A stretch of 64,000 nucleotides of DNA from Thermoplasmata archaeon (lineage in GTDB: Archaea; Thermoplasmatota; Thermoplasmata; Lutacidiplasmatales; UBA184). The number at the start of each line of letters is the position of its first letter. The stretch's first letter is position 1. A program made the translations under genes and the position numbers. Below are positions 31,928 through 39,782 of the stretch, piece by piece. The notes under the pieces were generated by a model. The model was given only the letters and a program-made list of their open reading frames with translations. It was not told where the DNA came from and did no database searches. The stretch lies in assembly GCA_035532555.1 (NCBI GenBank), contig DATKQS010000023.1, positions 27,638-91,637 on the forward strand, written 5' to 3'.

Positions 31928-33079
31928 ATGCCCTCGCCCCGTCCTCCGAGCGCGGCGGTGGACGAGACCGCGGAGGATCTCGCGCGAGAACGGGCTTTGG
32001 TCGAACGCATAGGCGCGAGCGCAGAGACCGATGGGTTCGTTCCATTCGACCGGTTCATGGATTGGGCTCTATACGCCGAAGGGATCGGGTACTACACCGG
32101 CCCTACGAACCCGCTCGGTCGATCGGGAGATTTCTACACCGCTCCGCACGTCCATCCTCTGTTCGGTCGAGCATTGGCCCGGCGCGTGCAGCAGGTGCGC
32201 GATCGGTTCGTGGCGGACGCGCCCTTCCGCGTCGTGGAGCTGGGCCCCGGGGATGGTACCCTCTCCGCTGCGGTCGTGGAAGAGCTCGGTCGAGAACCCG
32301 ATGCGGGGTCGCGCTACTCCTACGTCCTAGTCGAACGCTCCCCCTCGCTTCGGACGGCCTCGCTCGAACGCGCCCATGCGTTCGGGGCCTGCGCCGGGAT
32401 CTCCGTTACGACCGAGGAAGGGCTCGGTTCCTCGGGTCCGTTCGTCGGAGTGGTGATCGCGCACGAGGTCCTCGACGCCCAGCCGGTGCGCCGCCTGGTC
32501 TACCGACGGGCGGGCTGGCAGGAGCTCGGCGTCCGGGCGGTCGGGGATCGCGTAGAGCCGGCGGAGTCGCGACCTTCCCGCCCCTTGCCTCCGAACCCTC
32601 CCGCTGCTCCGCAGGACGGGGAGATCTGGGAACATGCGGCGGGCACTACGACCTGCGTGCGCGCCATCTCCGACCATCTGGCGAGCGGGGTCGCGATCGT
32701 GATTGATTACGGCATGGACGCCGCGGAGCTCCGAAGCGCACATCCGACGGGAACTCTCGCCGGGGTCCGACGCCATCAGCCCGTGGAGGAGCCGTGGACG
32801 CATCCCGGGCGCGTCGACCTGAGCACCTTCGTCGACTTCACCCGCGTGCGCGCCGACGCCACCCGGTTCGGCCTCTACGAGCTCGCCTACTCTTCCCAGG
32901 CGGAGGCGCTCGGCCGGTGGGGGTTCGACGAGCTCCTTCGGGAGGCGCTACGGGCGGCCCCGTCGGCCGAGGCCCGGGTCCGGACCCAGCTTGCGGCCAA
33001 GAGCCTACTGTTCGGGTTCGAACGGTTCCGGGTGCTCGAGCTCGCGCCCGCCGGGGGCGTCGTACCGCCTATCACGTAA
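31928..33079 (+). CDS. MidA/NDUFAF7-family class I methyltransferase
   Basis: A 383-residue SAM-dependent methyltransferase. Family marks: FDRFMDWALYAEGIGYYTGP, then GDFYTAPHVHPLFGRALARR, the SAM loop VVELGPGDGTLSAAVVEEL and VIAHEVLDAQPVRRLVY. The mitochondrial homologue methylates an arginine of complex I; the archaeal substrate is unknown. 22 nt after the PAC2 gene; its end overlaps the convergent Gins51 gene by 8 nt. Confidence 0.88.
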   Translation: MPSPRPPSAAVDETAEDLARERALVERIGASAETDGFVPFDRFMDWALYAEGIGYYTGPTNPLGRSGDFYTAPHVHPLFGRALARRVQQVRDRFVADAPFRVVELGPGDGTLSAAVVEELGREPDAGSRYSYVLVERSPSLRTASLERAHAFGACAGISVTTEEGLGSSGPFVGVVIAHEVLDAQPVRRLVYRRAGWQELGVRAVGDRVEPAESRPSRPLPPNPPAAPQDGEIWEHAAGTTTCVRAISDHLASGVAIVIDYGMDAAELRSAHPTGTLAGVRRHQPVEEPWTHPGRVDLSTFVDFTRVRADATRFGLYELAYSSQAEALGRWGFDELLREALRAAPSAEARVRTQLAAKSLLFGFERFRVLELAPAGGVVPPIT

Positions 33080-33755
33080 CGGTCTTTGCGGGCCCCGCGG
33101 TGACCCGTTCCGCGATCTGCGCATCGATCAGGAGCTGGGCGGTGTCGCCCGGAAGGGACAGAACATCCTCCCTCCGAAGCTCGATGGTCTCCGATCCGAC
33201 GGTGATCGGGCGACCGTCCTTGACGATCCGCACATAGACCAGTGGGGCTGCGACTCCCGGGGTCTTCCGGGTCGGCGGGATTGGCGGCGATCCGGGGGTC
33301 CCTGTCGCGCGCGGTTCGGGCTCCGGTGGCGCAGAAGTAGGTACCGATTCCACTTTGTCGGCTGGATGGGTCGGCGTCAGGTACGGGGCGACCGCGTGTC
33401 GATGGGAGGCGAGCGTCGATACGAGGCGGTCCAACAGTTCTCTCTCCTCCGGGAGCGTGTTCGGGACCTCCCGAGGTCCCCCTACGCTCGCGTGCAGGGC
33501 GGTCCCGACCAGCTTTGCCATCCGTCCCTCCACGATGTCCCGGGAGAGGCTGCTGGCCCTCTGGTAGGTCTGCCGTGCGAGCTCGCCCTTACGATCCGAG
33601 GGGTTCTCCCGCAGCTCGGCTTCGTAGGAGCGACGCAGCTCGGCGAGATAGCTCGCCGTCTGGCTGTAGAAGTTGTGGGGAAGCTTTGCGAGCCCGCCGC
33701 GGGAGGCGTTCTCGTTCCTTCGCCACTCTAGAAGTTGGCCGTACTGGTCGGGCAT
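33072..33755 (-). CDS. gins51: GINS complex subunit Gins51
   Basis: Archaeal Sld5/Psf1-type GINS subunit, part of the replicative CMG helicase. Helical A-domain: LLEWRRNENASRGGLAKLPH, then FYSQTASYLAELRRSYEAEL and YQRASSLSRDIVEGRMAKLV. A Pro/Thr-rich linker (about 140-175) leads to the small beta-rich B-domain (VYVRIVKDGRPITVGS... DVLSLP). 227 residues. Divergent from the TOPRIM gene. Confidence 0.88.
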   Translation of the reverse strand: MPDQYGQLLEWRRNENASRGGLAKLPHNFYSQTASYLAELRRSYEAELRENPSDRKGELARQTYQRASSLSRDIVEGRMAKLVGTALHASVGGPREVPNTLPEERELLDRLVSTLASHRHAVAPYLTPTHPADKVESVPTSAPPEPEPRATGTPGSPPIPPTRKTPGVAAPLVYVRIVKDGRPITVGSETIELRREDVLSLPGDTAQLLIDAQIAERVTAGPAKTVT

Positions 33756-33823
33756 CGCGGTGGGAACGGTCCGATGGGGACCCGAGGCTATAGGAGTTGC
33801 GGCGAGTATGGGCCGAGCGAACG

Positions 33824-34282
33824 ATGCGCGGGGGGGAGGACGCCGACCCGGCCTTCGACGAATTCCTGGAGCTGTGGCGTCGGCTCTGGCGCGCGAACCG
33901 CGACGACGCCGCGGTAATCCTGGTCGAAGGCGAGCGCGATCGCCGATCCCTGACCCGTCTCGGCCTGGAAGGAGAGATCGCGCTCGTGCACCGCGGAAAG
34001 TCCCTCGCCGAGACCGCGCAGGCGCTCGTGCAGCGCCACCGGGCGGTCATCCTGCTCACGGACTGGGACAGAGAGGGAGGGAACCTCGCCCGACGGCTCC
34101 GCGCTCTACTCCAGGTCGGGGGGGTCGCGCTCGATCTCGAGTACCGGCGCCGTCTCGCCCGCATCCTTCGCGGAGAGGTGGTCCACGTGGAGGGACTCTA
34201 CGGATGGGCCCAGCGCATGGCCGAACGCCGGGGCGCCACGATCACGGAGACGCTGGAGCGCCTGCAGGCCGACGGCCCCTAA
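33824..34282 (+). CDS. TOPRIM-domain protein
   Basis: A 152-residue protein whose core is a TOPRIM fold: Glu in [18 protein letters not shown] and the DxD motif in [19 protein letters not shown]. This size and arrangement fit the archaeal UPF0292/RNase M5-like stand-alone TOPRIM family. A TATA-like GGCTATAGG (33787-33795) about 30 nt upstream of ATG 33824 supports that start over 33797. It overlaps the convergent L15e stop by 4 nt. Confidence 0.82.
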   Translation: MRGGEDADPAFDEFLELWRRLWRANRDDAAVILVEGERDRRSLTRLGLEGEIALVHRGKSLAETAQALVQRHRAVILLTDWDREGGNLARRLRALLQVGGVALDLEYRRRLARILRGEVVHVEGLYGWAQRMAERRGATITETLERLQADGP

Positions 34283-34893
34283 GGGATGACCTTGGTCTGG
34301 GTCCGGCGCGTGTCCCGGCGGTTGCGCGTGCGCGAGGGACGCATCCGTTCGGCACCCTTGCCTTTCCAGCGGAGCCCACGGGTCTCGCGACCGGCGCTCG
34401 TTAGACCGCGATAGACCCGACCCTTCTGCGTGGGGGCCGCCATCCACTCGGTCTTCGGGTCCGCGATGATCGACGGGTGGCTGACGTCGACGAGGATGAC
34501 CTCGAAGAACTTCTCCTTGCCGTCCTCTCCCACCCAGTACGAGTTCAGAACCTCGAGATTCGGATAGTGCTTCTGCGCGCGCTCCTCGGCGATGCGCTTC
34601 AGGCTCTTGGCGAGGGTCATTCGATTGATACCCTTGCGCTTCGGGCGACGCCCGGCGATGATCGCCCGGTGCCGCTGGCCCCCTCGGCGAACGCGCACGC
34701 GAACGACGATGAATCCCTCTTTGGCACGATAGCCGACGGCGCGGGCCCGGTCCAGTCGGACCGGGTGCTCGACGCGGGTGACGGTGTTTTCCCGTCGCCA
34801 GGTCAATAGCCGCTCGTGGCGGAGGGCGGCCCCTTCGTCCCCGAGGGTGGCCCGGAACGACCGGCCCATGCGGCTGTACGCGGACTCCGCCAT
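34279..34893 (-). CDS. rpl15e: Ribosomal protein L15e
   Basis: A 204-residue large-subunit protein, complete. [20 protein letters not shown], then [20 protein letters not shown] and [20 protein letters not shown] are family hallmarks; the C-terminus is very basic. A TATA box GCTTTATAG (about 34926-34934, minus) makes the mRNA nearly leaderless. Confidence 0.96.
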   Translation of the reverse strand: MAESAYSRMGRSFRATLGDEGAALRHERLLTWRRENTVTRVEHPVRLDRARAVGYRAKEGFIVVRVRVRRGGQRHRAIIAGRRPKRKGINRMTLAKSLKRIAEERAQKHYPNLEVLNSYWVGEDGKEKFFEVILVDVSHPSIIADPKTEWMAAPTQKGRVYRGLTSAGRETRGLRWKGKGAERMRPSRTRNRRDTRRTQTKVIP

Positions 34894-35217
34894 GCTGGAA
34901 ACGCGCGGCCCACCCGCGCCCCGACTATAAAGCCTCCCCCGCTCTCACCGCCGGGGCGGGGGAGTCGGGGTCCGTGCCGCGCCCCGTACGTATGACCCGT
35001 TGCTGCCATCCGGCCCCAGCGCGGAGCCCGGCGGCTAGCGCGATACCCTCCTGCGGGCCCAGCCTTCGGCTGGCCTCTCTTCGTTCGCGTTCCGAACTTT
35101 CAAATAACCCTACCCGGATAGGCGTGGGAGCACGAGGACCCGTGGGCGCAACAGCGCTGACAGAATGGTCTCCCGAACATCGCCGCGCCGGACTCGGCTC
35201 GCGCTCTGGAGTGTTGC
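34894..35217. other. Intergenic region with a structured GC-rich segment
   Basis: About 320 nt between divergent L15e and a membrane-protein gene. The minus strand has a TATA-like GGTTATTTGAAAG (about 35099-35111) followed by a GC-rich, hairpin-forming stretch (35080-34950) with GGCCGGATGGCAGCA, loosely like SRP RNA helix 8. No ORF is supported. Confidence 0.35.
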
Positions 35218-36342
35218 ATGAGGGCTTGTAGTAAGTGCGGTCGGGCCAACGAGGATTCTGCCAGCTTCTGCCACGGGTGCGGTGCTCCGCTCGCTATGGC
35301 AGGGGCCCCGGCGTACGCCCCCCCTGTTTCATCCGCCCCTCCTTCGCCGCCGAGCCCATACTCTCCCGGGCCCCCGCCGGCCTACGTACCTCCGCCGGCT
35401 GCTCCCTATCCGCCCCCGCCCGGAAGCGCCTCCGTTCCACCCTACTCGCCCCCTCCCTCGCCGTACGTGACCGCGGACCTCTCTCGACCGTCCGCCCGAC
35501 GACCTCCCGGCTACCGACACCGCAGGAGAACGACCGCGGCGGTGCTCCTTGCGCTGGGGTTCATTCTATCGGCGATCGCTCTCGGCACCGGGTGGTGGTC
35601 GGTGAGTGGAGGGGGCGTTAACATCTACTATACCCCCGGCAACTCGTTCTCCTGCAGCGGCGCCGGTTGTCCCACCACCCTCACCTACTCGGTGATCAGC
35701 AGCCAGATGGCGAACCTGTACTCCGCGATCGATTACATGATCATCGTCGTGGTCATCCTCGCCATCATCGCTACCGCCTTCGCATTCCTCGGGGCCTACG
35801 GTGTGACCTTTGGCCGAGGTCAACTGAGCCTGATCGTACTCCTCTCCGTCGTAGCCGGGGTGCTGAGCGTGGCACCGGTCATCTACGCCGCCCTCGGACA
35901 GCCTGCGGCGTTTCAGGCCGCCAACGGCGGTTGCAACGGCCCATCGTACTGTACCTCGTTCTTCTACGGTTCGTACGGCACCGGAGCCAGCACCTTCAGC
36001 TACGGCCCGTTCGTTGGATGGTACGCTGCTCTCGTGGGCTTCGTCTTCTTGATCGCGGGAGGCGCGCTATATTCACGGACCAGAACGGAACCGTTCACGA
36101 TGGACGAACTGGCGGCCTCGGCCCAGTTGCCTGTTCCGGGCATGGTCCCTGGAGCACCCGGTGGAGCTTCTCCTTGGGCGCAACCTCCCGCTCCCGCATG
36201 GCCGCCCCCTCCCCCCACCCCGCAGCCCGGCTGGCCTCCGGTGCAGCAGGGCTCGGCCCCACCGATCACGTGCCCCCGTTGCGGGATGACGAACGCAAGC
36301 ACCGCGACCAGTTGCTGGCGTTGCCAGTCCCCGTTGCGCTAA
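35218..36342 (+). CDS. Membrane protein with zinc ribbons at both ends and proline-rich linkers
   Basis: A 374-residue protein. The N-terminal zinc ribbon CSKCGRANEDSASFCHGCG is followed by a Pro/Ala/Tyr-rich linker (about 28-95). A basic stop RHRRRT leads to four membrane helices (about 105-130, 170-195, 200-228, 265-290) with an extracellular Cys/Gly/Ser-rich loop. A second Pro-rich linker and a C-terminal zinc ribbon CPRCGMTNASTATSCWRCQ end it. Both ribbons would face the cytoplasm. The same linker-plus-ribbon design ends the thermopsin gene next door. Function unknown. Confidence 0.7.
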   Translation: MRACSKCGRANEDSASFCHGCGAPLAMAGAPAYAPPVSSAPPSPPSPYSPGPPPAYVPPPAAPYPPPPGSASVPPYSPPPSPYVTADLSRPSARRPPGYRHRRRTTAAVLLALGFILSAIALGTGWWSVSGGGVNIYYTPGNSFSCSGAGCPTTLTYSVISSQMANLYSAIDYMIIVVVILAIIATAFAFLGAYGVTFGRGQLSLIVLLSVVAGVLSVAPVIYAALGQPAAFQAANGGCNGPSYCTSFFYGSYGTGASTFSYGPFVGWYAALVGFVFLIAGGALYSRTRTEPFTMDELAASAQLPVPGMVPGAPGGASPWAQPPAPAWPPPPPTPQPGWPPVQQGSAPPITCPRCGMTNASTATSCWRCQSPLR

Positions 36343-36552
36343 GTACCTATCCGAAAACCCCGGAAGGTTCGCGGAGTTCACGCCGCCTTCGTTCATCGGC
36401 TCGACCGTAGGGCCCGGGTTCTCGCGAGCCTCCCCGTCTGGCGAGAGTTCCCCCTGTGGAAGGGCGCCCGGGAACCAGCTGCGGCGGACGTGCGCCATTG
36501 GGCGACCCCAGCGTCGGGGCCCCTCTGCCCTCGTCGAATCGAAGTTCAAACC

Positions 36553-39270
36553 TCACGCCCGCGGCTGACCGCACTCCGCGCAGAAGCGGTGGGTCGGTTG
36601 CAGCGGTCGCCCGCACGAGGTGCAGAACGATCCTCTCGCGGGGTCCGCCGCAACCACCGGCGGCGTCCAGGGCGCGGAGGGAGGGGGCGGTGGCGGCCAG
36701 GCGCCCGGCGGAGGGGAAGCGTAGGGAGGAGGTGGCGGCGCAGGAGCGTACGATACGGGAGGGGCCGCCGGAGGAGCCCCGCCGGGTCCCGGTGGGGCTC
36801 CGTAGGAATAGGGTGGCCCGAGCGGGGGAACGCCGGGCGCTGCAGCGCGACGGTTTCGCGCGGCCCGTGACCTCGAGATTAGTGCGGCCGCGATCACCCC
36901 CACCACCACGACGGCCGCTAGGCCGCCCACGACGATGTATCCGGTAGACCCGGAAAATCCGAGGAACCCCGAGCCGCCGGCCGTCCCTCCACCTCCCGAG
37001 GCAGTGAATGCGATCGAGACACTCACCGAGGCGCCGGAGACGGACACCGTCCCGGACACGGGAGATGCGGTGAACCCAGACACCGCCCCCACGGTGTAGT
37101 TGTAGGCCCCGTTCGCTTCGGCGAACGTGATCACCGAACTCGTGGAGCTCGCCGTCCCTCCGTTCAACGTCACCGACCACGAGGTTCCCTGCGAGAGCCC
37201 GGTTTCGGAGAAGATCACCGCGTACGATCCGGGGCCGGTCGCGGTGAAGGTGACCGAGATGCTCACACCGGCCCCGGAGACGGAGAACCTCCCGGACGAG
37301 GGGGACGGGGTGAACCCGGACACCACCCCCACGCTGTAGTTGTAGGCGCCGTTCGGTTCGGCGAACGTGATCACCGAACTCGTGGAGCTCGCCGTCCCTC
37401 CGTTCAACGTCACCGACCAGGAAGTTCCAAGCAACAGACCGCTTTCGGTGAACGTCACCGAGTACGTCCCGGGAGCGCTGGCCGTGAACACGATCGCTTC
37501 TGTCACATTGGCCCCGTTCACCGTGACGAGGCCGTTCGCCGGGTTCGCCGCGTAGCCGGCGGGAGGCCCGACCCCGAACGAGTAGGTTCCATCCTTCGCT
37601 CCGGTGAACTGGATGTAGGTGCCGGTCGTGCTGCCGAAGTATCCTGCGAAGGTCACGTTCCATACGGTGCCCGCGGGCAGGCCGCTCTCGACAAACTCCA
37701 CCGTGTAGGTCGTGGTCGCGTTCCCTCCCACCGTGATCTGTGTGTAGCCCGCCGGGAGGGCGAGCGGCGGGAGAACGTAGCGATGCCCTCCGCTGACCAC
37801 CGTGATGCTGTAGGTGTACGGGATGATCGTGCCGTTCCACTCATTCCCGTCGAACGTCCCGACCGCCGGGCCGCTGTACGAGGAGGAGTTCAGGTAGACC
37901 GTACCGCCATTCAGCGTCGGTCCGCTGATGTTCAATTGCACGACCTGACGAATGTCGTACAGCTGCCCGAGGGCGCCGGGGCCGTAGCTCTGGGCCCCGA
38001 TGGGGATGGCGCCTTGGGAAGCTGGGGTGCCCACGACCCCGCTGATCGTCTCCGCCGTGTCGCTGCCGAAGTTGAACTCGTTGTCCGGCACTTGGAAGTT
38101 GTGCCCGTTGAGGTACTCGATCGCCGCGTAGGTCTGAAGGGAGGTAGCGGCCATCGTCGAGGCACCGCCTCCGGGACCTGCTACGACGAGCTCGGCATCG
38201 AAGAATTGACCGTTCGGGGCGTAGAGGTTCCCATCGACGAGATAGAGGGGCCCGTACTGAAGGGGGGCCGTCGCGAAGAGGAAACGTGCGGTGTCGTACG
38301 CCACCGGGTTCCCGTTGTTGATGGCATCTCCGAACGTGACGGATGGCACGCCGTTCGTGATCCCCACCTGCATGAGGAAGTAGATGGGATCCGCCGCGGA
38401 GAGCGTGGTGTAGTTCGTGCTGTCCAAGTAGTAGTACCACCCCTGACCGTTGGACGTGAAACTGACCTGGCCGTGGCCCTGGATCGTGCTGTTGTACATG
38501 CTCGAACCGGCGGCGCTCGCGTTCCACACATTGTCGATGAATTCGATCGTCTTGGCCTGCGTGTCGACGAGGGCAACGTCCTGCGTCCAGTAGACGTAAT
38601 TCGTTCCCCCCTCCTGGAAGGTCATGACCGCGTTGAGTTGGATCCCGGCCGTATAGGCCCCGCTTCCGAGGCTCGCGTTGTAGGTCCCGAAGTCGGTCGG
38701 GGTGTACTCCCCGATCCATGTGGTGGTCGTATAGGAGTACGGATTGCCGTATTCGTCGACCCCATAGTCCGTAACGCCCATCGGCGCCGGCTCGCTGGAG
38801 TAGGCCCCATAGGGGTAGACGGAGTCATTGGCGGTGAGGGACGGCATCCGGGCGGGGATCTTGGGAGGAGCGACGGGATAGGGAGGGGCCTTGGAAGGAA
38901 TTCCACTTCCGGCCGGCGGAGCGAGCGCGGCCGTCGGATGGACGCTTCCCGGCGCTCCCCCCATCGTGCGCCAGTTCGCCCAGGACGGAGGCGTCCCTGC
39001 CAGGGCCATAGAAACCGCGGGGCCTGATGGAACGGTCTTCTTCATCGAGTCCGGGTCGGCGTGCGGCAGCGCGCCCGGGGGCGCGCCGAGGGAGTAGGTC
39101 GATCCAAGGTTCGAAAGAAGGAGCGCGATGAAGAGAGCGCACCCGAGGACCGCCCACCCCGACCGGAGCCTCGGAAGCGCGCTCGGCGGCCCACGCCGGC
39201 GGCCGGCTGACGTATCCCTCGGAGAGAGGCTGCGCTGGCCCGCCCGCGGTCGATCTCCCGACACGGTCAT
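36553..39270 (-). CDS. Thermopsin-like acid protease with beta modules, membrane anchor and cytoplasmic zinc ribbon
   Basis: A 905-residue protein of the thermopsin (A5) family, acid proteases of archaea. A signal/anchor helix lies near residues 43-64. The catalytic region begins PAPMGVTDYGVDEYGNPYSY and contains FQEGGTNYVYWTQDVALVDT, FIDNVWN and ELVVAGPGGGASTM. Three copies of an 80-residue module follow (ESGLxxGTxWxVT...NGxYxYxV), then a membrane helix (about 768-790), a Pro-rich linker and the zinc ribbon FCTSCGRPLQPTHRFCAECG. The anchor and intracellular ribbon are unusual for a secreted protease. Catalytic residues of A5 are not firmly known, so activity cannot be judged. Confidence 0.82.
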   Translation of the reverse strand: MTVSGDRPRAGQRSLSPRDTSAGRRRGPPSALPRLRSGWAVLGCALFIALLLSNLGSTYSLGAPPGALPHADPDSMKKTVPSGPAVSMALAGTPPSWANWRTMGGAPGSVHPTAALAPPAGSGIPSKAPPYPVAPPKIPARMPSLTANDSVYPYGAYSSEPAPMGVTDYGVDEYGNPYSYTTTTWIGEYTPTDFGTYNASLGSGAYTAGIQLNAVMTFQEGGTNYVYWTQDVALVDTQAKTIEFIDNVWNASAAGSSMYNSTIQGHGQVSFTSNGQGWYYYLDSTNYTTLSAADPIYFLMQVGITNGVPSVTFGDAINNGNPVAYDTARFLFATAPLQYGPLYLVDGNLYAPNGQFFDAELVVAGPGGGASTMAATSLQTYAAIEYLNGHNFQVPDNEFNFGSDTAETISGVVGTPASQGAIPIGAQSYGPGALGQLYDIRQVVQLNISGPTLNGGTVYLNSSSYSGPAVGTFDGNEWNGTIIPYTYSITVVSGGHRYVLPPLALPAGYTQITVGGNATTTYTVEFVESGLPAGTVWNVTFAGYFGSTTGTYIQFTGAKDGTYSFGVGPPAGYAANPANGLVTVNGANVTEAIVFTASAPGTYSVTFTESGLLLGTSWSVTLNGGTASSTSSVITFAEPNGAYNYSVGVVSGFTPSPSSGRFSVSGAGVSISVTFTATGPGSYAVIFSETGLSQGTSWSVTLNGGTASSTSSVITFAEANGAYNYTVGAVSGFTASPVSGTVSVSGASVSVSIAFTASGGGGTAGGSGFLGFSGSTGYIVVGGLAAVVVVGVIAAALISRSRAARNRRAAAPGVPPLGPPYSYGAPPGPGGAPPAAPPVSYAPAPPPPPYASPPPGAWPPPPPPSAPWTPPVVAADPARGSFCTSCGRPLQPTHRFCAECGQPRA
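37117..37418 (-). repeat. Near-identical 240-nt-spaced repeat in the thermopsin gene
   Basis: 37117-37178 and 37357-37418 are identical or nearly so over about 62 nt and lie exactly 240 nt (80 codons) apart, matching two consecutive beta modules (WSVTLNGGTASSTSSVITFA). DNA-level identity well above that of the remaining module sequence suggests recent duplication or gene conversion. Confidence 0.8.
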
Positions 39271-39782
39271 CGTCCTCGCGACCCCCGACGACGTCCGATG
39301 GACCGGGCGGGCGACTGAGGCACTGCGCTACTCGCCGGCAGCGAGATGGACAATCCGAGCCCGCTCTGCAGCGGTCGCCGCGGGAGATTTCGGCGATCAT
39401 CGCTGGGGAATCTCGCGAGTGCCCACGAACGCACCCGCGGTAGTTCATCGGAGTCGACCGGGGCCGGTCGGTGACCAGGGTAGCCCGATTCCCGGGCCGA
39501 CGAAGCGTCGCTTCGCGAGTCGCCCACGCTCCGGGCATATGGTGAATGAGGTACTTATTCCCGGTGTTCGTGATCCGCAGGGTCGGACGCTCCGCGCTCG
39601 GCCAGCAGTCGTAGATCGTCCGCCCATCGTCTTCGAGAGTTGGACTCCAGAGGACTACATCTGCCAGTCCCAACGCGGTGCCCGAGCGACCGGGCCGGAA
39701 GAGGGTCCAGCTCCGGGTAGGAGGAAGCGATCGCTACTCGCCTCACTCCCGAGAGCCGGGCCCCGGGAGGCGCCCGGTCCCG
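39271..39782. other. Intergenic region between the two thermopsin genes
   Basis: About 510 nt. Both flanking genes run on the minus strand. No ORF with recognisable content; a TATA-like GAATAAGTACC (about 39551-39561, minus) could drive a long leader for the downstream thermopsin. Otherwise nothing seen. Confidence 0.35.

Noticed and set aside
36347..37840. 497-residue minus-strand ORF inside the first thermopsin gene
   Set aside because: Same strand but wrong frame; repetitive shadow of the thermopsin module repeats.
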